This document shows positions 7,752 through 13,706 of a DNA stretch of 15,059 bases, in pieces. The notes under the pieces were generated by a model. That model was not told where the DNA came from. It did not search any database and saw only the letters and a program-made list of their open reading frames with translations. Made by a program: the position numbers and the translations under genes. Source of the stretch: Dehalococcoidia bacterium (GTDB taxonomy: Bacteria > Chloroflexota > Dehalococcoidia > GIF9 > AB-539-J10); contig JAUWFX010000022.1 of the NCBI GenBank assembly GCA_030606765.1, positions 1-15,059 on the forward strand, read 5' to 3'. How positions within the stretch are numbered: position 1 is the stretch's first letter; each line of letters opens with the position of its first letter.

Positions 7752-8794
7752 TGCAATGTTCCTCCCAATCTCACTCGCGGGTCGACGCGGGTGTAGAGGA
7801 TATCAACCACCAGGTTGACCAGCACAAACAGGACGGCATTAAACAGCGCAAAGCCCAGGACCGATGCTATGTCCAGACGCACCGCAGATTGCCAGGCCCA
7901 CCAGCCGATTCCTTTATAGGTGAAGATGGTCTCGGTAATAACGACACCGTTCGCCATGCCAGCAAGCACATAACCGGCTACGGTTATCACCGGGATGAGG
8001 GCATTGCGGCGGGCGTGCTTGTTGACCACCACCCTTTCAGCAAGCCCCTTGGCCCTGGCGGTGAGAATATATCCTTTACCCAGAGACTCCAGCATGCTGG
8101 AGCGCATCAGCCTCATAATAAAGGCCACCTGGGTCACCGAAAGGGTGATGACCGGCAAGATAAGATGTCTCAAGGCGTCAAGGAGGACTGCACCATTAAG
8201 ATTGAGGATGGCGTCAATAGTGTTGATATGAGTGTAACGGATAAACGAGGCGGAGTTGACCACCATGTCCATCTGGATACTCAGCCGATGCGGCGGCAGG
8301 AGGCCGGTGAAATAGCCGTAGAAGACCATTAACAGTATCAACCCCAGCCAGAAGGTGGGCAGCGACCATCCGAAGATGGCCATTACCCGTGTCCCATGGT
8401 CAAGAGGCCTGTCTTTATGGGCAGCAGCCTTAGTACCGAGGAAGATGCCCATCAAAATGATAAGCGGTGTGGAGAATATTGCCAGTTCCAGGGTAGCCGG
8501 CAGAAAAGCCCAGATAGCGTCCCAAACAGGCATCCCCACCACCTTTGACCAGCCCAGATTACCGCTGAACACCTGGCCAATCCAGGTGCCGTACTGTACA
8601 AAGAAAGGCTGATCAAGACCATAAGTCTCGATGATAGCCGCTATATCCGACATCTGCCTTGAGCTAGTGACAAAGAGAGACGCACGCTCTACCGGGGAGA
8701 ACATCATCGTAATGCCGAAGATAAGCACGGTCACCCCGAACAGCACCGGGATAAGAAGAAGCAGGCGCCGAAAAATATAAGACCTGAGTTCCAA
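7748..8794 (-). CDS. oppB: Peptide ABC transporter permease (OppB/DppB type)
   Basis: A 348-residue inner-membrane permease. The N-terminal MELRSYIFRRLLLLIPVLFG is the standard OppB/DppB opening, followed by the periplasmic LDQPFFVQYGTWIGQVFSGN segment. Later come membrane helices, the EAA loop YILTARAKGLAERVVVNKHA, and the end VVDILYTRVDPRVRL. The start codon is TTG, preceded on the minus strand by an AAAGGTGTGAT ribosome site. Upstream, between this gene and oppA, lies a perfect palindrome that could set the ratio of binding protein to membrane components. Confidence 0.95.
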   Translation of the reverse strand: MELRSYIFRRLLLLIPVLFGVTVLIFGITMMFSPVERASLFVTSSRQMSDIAAIIETYGLDQPFFVQYGTWIGQVFSGNLGWSKVVGMPVWDAIWAFLPATLELAIFSTPLIILMGIFLGTKAAAHKDRPLDHGTRVMAIFGWSLPTFWLGLILLMVFYGYFTGLLPPHRLSIQMDMVVNSASFIRYTHINTIDAILNLNGAVLLDALRHLILPVITLSVTQVAFIMRLMRSSMLESLGKGYILTARAKGLAERVVVNKHARRNALIPVITVAGYVLAGMANGVVITETIFTYKGIGWWAWQSAVRLDIASVLGFALFNAVLFVLVNLVVDILYTRVDPRVRLGGTLQ

Positions 8795-8814
8795 ATCACA
8801 CCTTTATAACAGAT

Positions 8815-8844
8815 AGAGACCCCCGCTTGCAAGCGGGGGTCTCT
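8815..8844. promoter_or_regulatory. Perfect 30-nt palindrome between oppA and oppB (attenuator/stability hairpin)
   Basis: The 15-base arm AGAGACCCCCGCTTG is followed directly by its exact reverse complement. In oppA-oppB mRNA (minus strand) this would form a very GC-rich hairpin ending about 20 nt before the oppB start. There is no run of U after it in either direction, so a classical intrinsic terminator is not supported. Similar hairpins after binding-protein genes often protect the upstream mRNA end and lower downstream expression. It may also be a dispersed genomic palindrome. Confidence 0.75.
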
Positions 8845-8898
8845 TGACTTGTCTCACCAAGCTCACCAGGAGCTCTGCAACGTCACTCCTAGCTTCAC

Positions 8899-8948
8899 TC
8901 TCCTCCGATAAGCATATTAAAAGTCTGCTCCGATATTCATATTAAAGA
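8899..8948. repeat. Imperfect 25-bp tandem duplication at the oppA stop codon
   Basis: Bases 8899-8923 and 8924-8948 are adjacent near-copies (TCTCCTCCGATAAGCATATT versus TCTGCTCCGATATTCATATT in their first 20 bases, three mismatches). On the oppA strand they read FNMNIGADF-stop in one frame and FNMLIGGE-stop in the shifted frame. The repeat length is not a multiple of three, so the duplication probably created or moved the present stop codon. Confidence 0.6.
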
Positions 8949-10683
8949 AGAATGCATCAACGGTAAGCGAAGGCAGGTCTATGTAGACGTTGAGGCCCGT
9001 AACCGAGTCCATCTCGTCAAAGTAAGTCGACGGCACATAGACAAGGTCGGCGTCCCCATTCTGGAGTGCCAGCTTTCGGCTAGTCCATTCAGTTACGTCC
9101 TGGGTGATGACCCAATCAAACGGGGCTTCGGCCCTCCAGTAGTTAGTGTTTTTCTCCACTTTGACCTGAATGCCCGGCTCCCACAGGTTCAGTTTCCAGG
9201 GTCCGGTACCATTCGCATCGTCGAAGAGGGCAGTGTCACCAGCATCCTGAGGGTGCAAGAAATTGGTAACGTCTCCTTCAGTGCCGTCCCAGTCGCCCTT
9301 AACGATGCACCATTCCTTGTCGACAATCGAGGCCCATTGGCCACTCATAACCTGGAGGAACGGCAACTCCCAGTACGCACCAGCCAGGGTAAACACTACG
9401 TCATTGCCGTCAACTTCCACCGCCGCATCAATATCTGCAAAAGTAGTGTCCTCGTAAGCCCACACATCTGGACCTAGCAGTGGCTGGTAGAACATCCAGA
9501 CAGGTCCAGCCGGTCTGTCCTGGCACATCGCCCGCTCGAAGGTGTATTCCACATCTTCGGGGGTCAGGTTGTTACCATTGTGGAACTGGACGCCTTCACG
9601 GATCGTGAAGCGATACTCGAGAGTTGTTTCGTTGAACGCCCACGCGGTAGCCAGAATGGGGTCAAACTCGTCGGTCTTGTTGCCGGAATAGTACAAGAGC
9701 GTCTCATAGATTAAACCCAGCTGCATACCGCTAGATGTGTCGTAGCACCAGGCTGGATCGAGGGAGTCGATATCTCCGATGGTCTGAAAGACAAAGGTAC
9801 CAGGGTTCTCGTATGGTATCGGTCCCCCCTGATCCGACTTGGTCAGGTCATAGATACGCCCGGCATAAGAAGATTCAGTGGGGTTGTAATAGAAGCCATC
9901 TATATGCTCGGTGAAGTAGCGCCTCGCTATCGGCTGGGCCAGCACGATACCGGGGGCATCGTCGTGGTAACGCTGCTGTATTGCAGCGTAGAGCCCCATT
10001 TGTGTCGGACCATCGGTCTCCTGGAACGCCGCCGCGATCATGGCGTCGAGTTCAGGATAGCCGTAGCCTTGCCACCCAGAGAAGGTACCCTGGCTGTGCA
10101 TGAAGGGAACGATGAAATTATCGGCGTGGGGGTAGTCGGGTAGCCAGCCTACGAGGAACATGGGCATATCACCACCGAATAGCTTACTCAAGAAAACGGG
10201 CCACGCGAGCGGCAGGATGCTCACCTCGAATTTCTCATTGATATCGGCAAGGTTTTCAGCCAGGATTTCACAGGCAATCTTACGCGGCACGTTACCGACG
10301 TTGTAGAGCAGGGTCATTTTGAATCCCTTCTCCCAGACTTCGCCGTCCCAGGCGTCCTCCATGTGGGCCTGAGCTAGCGTCAGGTTAAGGCTGTACATCG
10401 GCGTATCAGCATCGTAGCCGTAAAGCCCTTCAACGACCGGTGAGCCCCTCTGCACACCCTGGCCACTCATGGCGTCGGCGATGAAGATGTCCCAGTTAAA
10501 GCAATAGCTAAAACCTTTGCGCACGTCTATATCAGAGAAGAAGTCCACCGGGATACCGTTACCGTCAAGTGCACCACTGCCGATATAGTCACTGGGTAGT
10601 TCTTCTCCGTCGCCTCCACAGCCGATGAGGCTCACGCTAAGAGCCAGTACCACCGCTAATGAAATCAAAAGTATCTTTTTCAA
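8917..10683 (-). CDS. oppA: Family-5 peptide-binding lipoprotein, circularly permuted domain order
   Basis: Extracytoplasmic solute-binding lipoprotein of the transporter, 588 residues. The start is TTG 10683: AAAGGAGG (10693-10700) sits 8 nt upstream and the product opens KKILLISLAVVLALSVSLIGC, a lipoprotein signal with lipobox LIGC (Cys22). A TTG at 10713 in the same frame precedes that ribosome site and is rejected. After the signal, residues about 33-282 match the C-terminal half of DppA/OppA-like proteins (DIDVRKGFSYCFNWD, EILAENLADINEKFEVSIL, VGWLPDYPHADNFIVPFMHS, IDGFYYNP). Residues about 294-588 match the N-terminal half (PGTFVFQTIGDIDSLDPAW, FTIREGVQFHNGNNLTPEDV, NGTGPWKLNLWEPG, KLALQNGDAD, FFFNMN). 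A linker (SDQGGPIPYENP) joins old C-terminus to old N-terminus. No frameshift is seen. Confidence 0.9.
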   Translation of the reverse strand: MKKILLISLAVVLALSVSLIGCGGDGEELPSDYIGSGALDGNGIPVDFFSDIDVRKGFSYCFNWDIFIADAMSGQGVQRGSPVVEGLYGYDADTPMYSLNLTLAQAHMEDAWDGEVWEKGFKMTLLYNVGNVPRKIACEILAENLADINEKFEVSILPLAWPVFLSKLFGGDMPMFLVGWLPDYPHADNFIVPFMHSQGTFSGWQGYGYPELDAMIAAAFQETDGPTQMGLYAAIQQRYHDDAPGIVLAQPIARRYFTEHIDGFYYNPTESSYAGRIYDLTKSDQGGPIPYENPGTFVFQTIGDIDSLDPAWCYDTSSGMQLGLIYETLLYYSGNKTDEFDPILATAWAFNETTLEYRFTIREGVQFHNGNNLTPEDVEYTFERAMCQDRPAGPVWMFYQPLLGPDVWAYEDTTFADIDAAVEVDGNDVVFTLAGAYWELPFLQVMSGQWASIVDKEWCIVKGDWDGTEGDVTNFLHPQDAGDTALFDDANGTGPWKLNLWEPGIQVKVEKNTNYWRAEAPFDWVITQDVTEWTSRKLALQNGDADLVYVPSTYFDEMDSVTGLNVYIDLPSLTVDAFFFNMNIGADF

Positions 10684-10692
10684 ACTATTTGT

Positions 10693-10849
10693 CCTCCTTT
10701 CTAAATTTTTCAAAACTGGATCACTTTTTTAACCTTTTTCTATCGTATATTCTTTACCTTATCACCTCCTTTCATTTATGATTTCATATTCTGACTCTGC
10801 TATTTTAAATAAGCTCTCCTTTGTAAAGTAACTCGTCCTCACCTCCTTT
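10693..10849 (-). promoter_or_regulatory. oppA leader with one functional and three orphan Shine-Dalgarno motifs
   Basis: On the minus strand AAAGGAGG at 10693-10700 serves the oppA TTG. Further upstream are AAAGGAGGTGAT (10761-10772), AAAGGAG (10816-10822) and AAAGGAGGTG (10840-10849), none followed by a start codon at a useful distance. Two lie inside tiny frames that begin ATG or GTG and read MKGGDKVKNIR and VKGGEDELLYKGELI; neither has its own ribosome site. They may be standby or decoy ribosome sites, or remnants of earlier genes. AT-rich DNA at 10860-10905 could hold the promoter, but I cannot assign clear -35/-10 boxes. Confidence 0.5.
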
Positions 10850-10885
10850 CACTAGTTTTTATAGTGCTATATTACGCTATTTATG

Positions 10886-11023
10886 TTAAAATCCTGTTAA
10901 GTAAGCCTGTAAAGCGTTCTCTCGATATTCTTTCACAATTTCAGCCGTATCTTCCAAAGAAGCCAGGGAACCTGTCTGAGAGATGCCAGGCACTGGCTCC
11001 GATATGAATCCACAATAGCAATC
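10886..11023 (-). pseudogene. Possible HicB-family antitoxin remnant
   Basis: A 45-codon open stretch on the minus strand, ending at TAA 10886-10888, reads ...CGFISEPVPGISQTG then SLASLEDTAEIVKEYRENAL and QAYLTGF. The pattern (PG-x-SQ-G, then LE..., then a helix ending ALQAYLTG) resembles the end of HicB/UPF0150 antitoxins. There is no start codon or ribosome site, and an in-frame TGA lies just upstream, so any gene is broken. Resemblance is by eye only; it could be chance. Confidence 0.25.
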
Positions 11024-11302
11024 TCACAAACACAAACCTCGCTCTTTCTCAGGCAAAGACACGCGTTAGGGTTAGGTGCACTTACCCTGAACTTCCATGG
11101 TAACTTGCCTCTGGAAATTTGTCAATAGGTTTATCAGCGCACCAGGCAGATGACCTTGGACGGGTTATGTTAGTATTTTCCATTTCAATATGCCCTGTTG
11201 CCACAGAATAGTCAAGTGACTTCTGCGAATGGTTGAAACATACTCGCTAATCAGTTCAGTTAATCATAAGTCGAACGCACACAATATGTCGTAAGTTGGC
11301 AC
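11024..11302. other. Intergenic stretch with no recognisable gene
   Basis: Together with the flanking elements this belongs to a 723-nt gap between the divergent oppA and aroKB genes. All six frames are broken and I recognise no RNA gene. A weak hairpin (AGGGTTAGGTGCACTTACCCT, 11068-11088) is the only local structure I noted. It may be decayed coding DNA. Confidence 0.5.
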
Positions 11303-11350
11303 CACGATGAGATTGACTGTCAAGCATAACAATTGATAGTCAATCTCGTG
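11303..11350. repeat. Long imperfect inverted repeat upstream of aroKB
   Basis: The left arm CACGATGAGATTGACTGTCAA (11303-11323) pairs with the right arm TTGATAGTCAATCTCGTG (11333-11350). The stem is about 18 bp with one TGA bulge and one G-U pair, and the loop is 9 nt. It ends 13 nt before a candidate -35 box for aroKB, so in DNA it could be an operator. Alternatively it is a small mobile inverted repeat or a read-through-blocking hairpin; there is no T-tract. Confidence 0.6.
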
Positions 11351-11362
11351 CAAAACTAATTC

Positions 11363-11391
11363 TTGCTCTAATCTTGATTTTTCAATATACT
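11363..11391 (+). promoter_or_regulatory. Candidate sigma70-type promoter for aroKB
   Basis: TTGCTC (11363-11368) and TATACT (11386-11391) are separated by 17 bp. The -10 matches the consensus well, the -35 only in TTG. Transcription would start near 11398, leaving a leader of about nine bases that holds only a weak GAAGAG ribosome motif. Confidence 0.4.
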
Positions 11392-11406
11392 GACGAAGAG
11401 AACTAG

Positions 11407-13122
11407 ATGAAATTAGACAAGCGAATAACCAATCTGATTATTACAGGTTTCTCAGGCACCGGTAAATCTCTGGTGGCTAAAGAGGCAGCCCGGGGATTAA
11501 ATTGGAATTTCATTGATACCGATGATGAGATAGTTAAACAAACTGGCAAGCCTATCGCCGAGATTTTTCGTCAAGATGGGGAGGGCAGGTTCAGGGAACT
11601 GGAACGCGAGATGATTAGAAAAGCTTGCCAACAAAGGCAGACAGTCATAGCTATTGGCGGCGGTGCCATAGTTGACCCGCAAAACTATGAGTTGCTTGCC
11701 AAAACTGGGTTAATTGTTTGCCTGGAGGCTAAACCTGAGACAATCTATGAGCGCTTGTTCCGTGAGGCTGCTTACAGTCCTGAAACCGAAGTGCGCCCCC
11801 TTTTGGCTAACGATAACCCTTTGGAACGCATCAAGCAGCTTAAAGCCTCTAGGCAGTCTTACTACGCTAATGTTGACTGGACAGTCCATACCGACAATTT
11901 AGACATCAGCCAGGTAGCAGAGGAGGTAATAAGGGTTTCGAGATTGCTTCGTCTCGCTAACCCTCACCTTAATCCTCTCCCATCAAGGGAGAGGAAATTA
12001 GGCTCGCAGCTAAAGGCTAATGATGACGTTGCTTGCCTGGTAGAGACTGCGACTCAAATATATCCTGTCTTTGTTGGCCATGGTTTATTGGACCAACTCG
12101 GTGAGAAGATGAAGCAAATTGCTTTATCTGGCACTGCCAACATAATTAGCGACGAGAATGTCTTCTCTCAATACGGCAGCAAAGTTGTGGAAATCCTCAA
12201 GGACGCTGGCTTTGCCGTTAATTCCTTCGTAGTGCCGCCGGGTGAGGAAACGAAAAACATGGACTATGCTATCAAGATTTACGATTTCCTTGTCGAGCAT
12301 CGAGCGGAGCGAGACGATATTATCATCGCCCTGGGTGGTGGCATGGTGGGTGACTTAGCGGGCTTTGTCGCTGCCACCTTCTTACGGGGTATGCCCTGGG
12401 TACAAGTGCCGACCAGTTTGGTATCCATGGTTGATGCCAGCATCGGGGGTAAGGTCGGGATTAATCATCCTGAGGGAAAAAACCTTATTGGTGCCTTCTA
12501 TCAGCCTAATCTGGTTTTGACTGACTGTCAGACTCTTGCCACTCTACCTCAGCGTGAGCTGATCTCAGGTTGGGCTGAAGGTATTAAGCATGGCATGATT
12601 TTAGATAAGGAATTTTTTGAGTTTCTAGAGACTAACGTAGATAGACTGAAAGAACTGGAGCCGGAATTGCTTACCCGGGCTATTGCCCGCAGCGCTGCTA
12701 TCAAGGCTCAGGTCGTCAGCCAGGATGAAAAGGAAAGGGAAGGGAAACGCACCACTTTAAATTATGGACATACCATTGCTCACGGTCTGGAGGCGGCTAC
12801 TCAGTATAAGCGCTTTCTTCACGGCGAAGCGGTAGGAATCGGCATGGTAGGAGCGGCTAAGCTCAGTCAGCGATTAGGTTTTTTGCCTTCAGCGGCAGTG
12901 GAGCGCCAACAAGCCCTATTGCAGAAATTCGGCCTTCCCACTGGCTTTTCTGGCTTGGATTTGACTGAAATAACAAGAGCTATGGAGTTAGACAAAAAGA
13001 CCAGGAAAAAGGCAATTCGCTGGGTGCTGTTACGAGATATCGGCAAAGTAGTAATTCGTAGTGATGTGCCTCAGCAAGATGTGCAAGCCATTCTCCTAGA
13101 GTTGTGGCGAAACGACACCTAA
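11407..13122 (+). CDS. aroKB: Fused shikimate kinase / 3-dehydroquinate synthase (AroK-AroB)
   Basis: A 571-residue bifunctional shikimate-pathway enzyme. Residues about 1-180 are shikimate kinase: Walker A GFSGTGKS (14-21), DTDDEI, a RFRELE segment, the IAIGGGAIV motif and the RPLL lid arginine. Residues about 205-571 are 3-dehydroquinate synthase, NAD- and metal-dependent: ALGGGMVGDLAGFVAATFLRG, VPTSLVSMVDASIGGKVGIN, GWAEGIKHGM, NYGHTIAHGLE and FLHGEAVGIGM carry cofactor and metal ligands. The two activities are not consecutive steps (AroB is step 2, AroK step 5). The linker (about residues 181-204) contains NPHLNPLPSRERK, encoded by a palindromic repeat. No internal stop or frameshift is visible, so I read it as a true fusion. 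It is divergent from oppA. Confidence 0.96.
   Translation: MKLDKRITNLIITGFSGTGKSLVAKEAARGLNWNFIDTDDEIVKQTGKPIAEIFRQDGEGRFRELEREMIRKACQQRQTVIAIGGGAIVDPQNYELLAKTGLIVCLEAKPETIYERLFREAAYSPETEVRPLLANDNPLERIKQLKASRQSYYANVDWTVHTDNLDISQVAEEVIRVSRLLRLANPHLNPLPSRERKLGSQLKANDDVACLVETATQIYPVFVGHGLLDQLGEKMKQIALSGTANIISDENVFSQYGSKVVEILKDAGFAVNSFVVPPGEETKNMDYAIKIYDFLVEHRAERDDIIIALGGGMVGDLAGFVAATFLRGMPWVQVPTSLVSMVDASIGGKVGINHPEGKNLIGAFYQPNLVLTDCQTLATLPQRELISGWAEGIKHGMILDKEFFEFLETNVDRLKELEPELLTRAIARSAAIKAQVVSQDEKEREGKRTTLNYGHTIAHGLEAATQYKRFLHGEAVGIGMVGAAKLSQRLGFLPSAAVERQQALLQKFGLPTGFSGLDLTEITRAMELDKKTRKKAIRWVLLRDIGKVVIRSDVPQQDVQAILLELWRNDT
11961..12003 (+). repeat. Palindromic repeat inside the AroK-AroB linker
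   Basis: An 8-bp perfect hairpin (CCTCTCCC, loop ATCAA, GGGAGAGG; 11974-11994) is flanked by CCTCACCTTAAT and AAATTAGG, which extend the stem imperfectly. This resembles a widespread bacterial dispersed repeat that is often mis-predicted as, or inserted in, coding sequence and read as PHLNPLPSRERE-like peptides. Here it is in frame and located exactly between two enzyme domains. Family identity is recalled, not searched. Confidence 0.65.
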
Positions 13123-13151
13123 TTCAAATGTCGCCAAAACAGATTAATAAC

Positions 13152-13209
13152 GCCTAACAAATAAATCCAGCGGACGGCTAACAGCCGTCGCTGATTTCGA
13201 TCGTTATGT
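13152..13209 (+). repeat. attC-like recombination site 1
   Basis: This 58-bp site has the layout of an integron attC: outer box GCCTAAC (13152-13158), inner arm AAATCCAGCGGACGGC, spacer TAACA, inner arm GCCGTCGCTGATTT, and outer box GTTATGT (13203-13209). Folding gives GACGGC/GCCGTC plus AGC/GCT and AAATC/GATTT with unpaired C and G on one strand, like the extrahelical bases of attC. About 80% of the inner part is shared with site 2. The outer box GTTATGT departs from the GTTRRRY consensus at one base. Confidence 0.6.
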
Positions 13210-13251
13210 CACAAAAATCGTAAACTATGCTAAGATACTAAAAGGGGTTTC

Positions 13252-13461
13252 ATGAGGCAGAAAATGGAAACTAAATTAAGCATGATTTACTGGAGAGGTG
13301 AGAAATTCTGGGTAGGGAAGTTACTTGAACACCCTGAGATAATGACGCAGGGGAAAACATTAGAAGAACTTGAAGAGAATATGAAAGATGCCTATGTACT
13401 GATGACGATGGACGACGTGCCAGATGAGCATCTGGTTAAAGAACTTAAGTTATCAGTATGA
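13252..13461 (+). CDS. hicB: HicB-family antitoxin
   Basis: A 69-residue protein with the HicB/UPF0150 pattern: an N-terminal strand region (MIYWRGEKFWVGKLLEHPEI), the MTQGKTLEELEENMKDAYVLM helix segment and a short acidic tail. HicB antitoxins bind and block HicA and often repress their own operon. It is short and lacks an added C-terminal DNA-binding domain. The ATG at 13252 has GGGG five bases upstream; ATG 13264 is an alternative preceded by GAGG. TATGCT (13226-13231) with TTATGT of the cassette end 16 bp upstream could act as a weak promoter. Its stop overlaps the hicA start (ATGA), as in TA pairs. Confidence 0.85.
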   Translation: MRQKMETKLSMIYWRGEKFWVGKLLEHPEIMTQGKTLEELEENMKDAYVLMTMDDVPDEHLVKELKLSV

Positions 13462-13631
13462 GAAGGAAGGACCTCATCAAGAGGCTATCTAACGCAGGGT
13501 GCGTTCTTGTGAGACATGCGCCCCGTCACGACCTATACAAAAATCCTGCCACAGGTAAAAAGCAGCCCGTTCCGAGGCATAACGAAATAGATGAATATCT
13601 TGCCCGGCACATCTTGAAAGAACTGACATAA
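13458..13631 (+). CDS. hicA: HicA-family mRNA-interferase toxin
   Basis: A 57-residue protein starting MRRKDLIKRLSNAGCVLVRH and containing APRHDLYKNPATGKKQPVPR then HNEIDEYLARHILKEL. This is the full HicA double-stranded-RNA-binding-like fold, with the catalytic histidine in PRHDLY and the conserved NPATG and PVPRHNEI segments. HicA cleaves mRNA and is neutralised by HicB. The usual GG before the catalytic region is replaced by AP, a variation seen in the RHG-x-x-HDWY subgroup, so activity is plausible. It overlaps hicB by four bases. The order hicB-hicA is reversed relative to the common hicA-hicB. The TAA stop (13629-13631) lies in the attC-like outer box. Confidence 0.9.
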   Translation: MRRKDLIKRLSNAGCVLVRHAPRHDLYKNPATGKKQPVPRHNEIDEYLARHILKELT

Positions 13632-13681
13632 CAACTCATTCCAGCGGACAGCTAACAGCACCGCTGATTTTGGAGTTAAGC
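13626..13681 (+). repeat. attC-like recombination site 2
   Basis: A 56-bp site with outer box ACATAAC (13626-13632), inner arm TTCCAGCGG, middle ACAGCTAACAGCA, inner arm CCGCTGATTTT, and outer box GTTAAGC (13675-13681), which fits GTTRRRY exactly. AGCGG pairs with CCGCT, and one C in the left arm is unpaired. The core CCAGCGGAC...GCTAACAGC...CGCTGATTT is shared with site 1, as attC sites within one chromosomal array usually are. Confidence 0.65.
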
Positions 13682-13706
13682 TTTTTATTATACTGGGAGG
13701 CTAAAT

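Larger units (their letters stand above)
13204..13675 (+). mobile_element. Putative integron gene cassette carrying hicB-hicA (472 bp)
   Basis: If recombination occurs after the first G of each GTTRRRY-like box, the cassette runs from TTATGT at 13204 to the G at 13675. The left end box is GTTATGT, and the outer box before the second attC-like site is ACATAAC, its exact reverse complement, as expected when both came from one circular cassette. The genes lie in the standard orientation, fill most of the cassette, and the hicA stop codon falls inside the second site's outer box. No integrase gene is in the window. Confidence 0.55.

Noticed and set aside
8815..8844. Intrinsic terminator after oppA
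   Set aside because: The stem is strong but no U-run follows on either strand, so I call it a regulatory palindrome.
8917..10683. oppA as two genes or a frameshifted pseudogene
   Set aside because: The frame is continuous, codon usage looks even, and there is one signal peptide and one ribosome site.
10684..10713. Extension of OppA to a TTG at 10713
   Set aside because: The codons between contain the AAAGGAGG ribosome site itself. Starting at TTG 10683 gives a standard lipoprotein signal with correct spacing.
11407..13209. aroKB itself as an integron cassette
   Set aside because: The box before attC-like site 1 is GCCTAAC, but I find no matching GTTAGGC near the 5' end of aroKB. The gene is a core biosynthetic gene.
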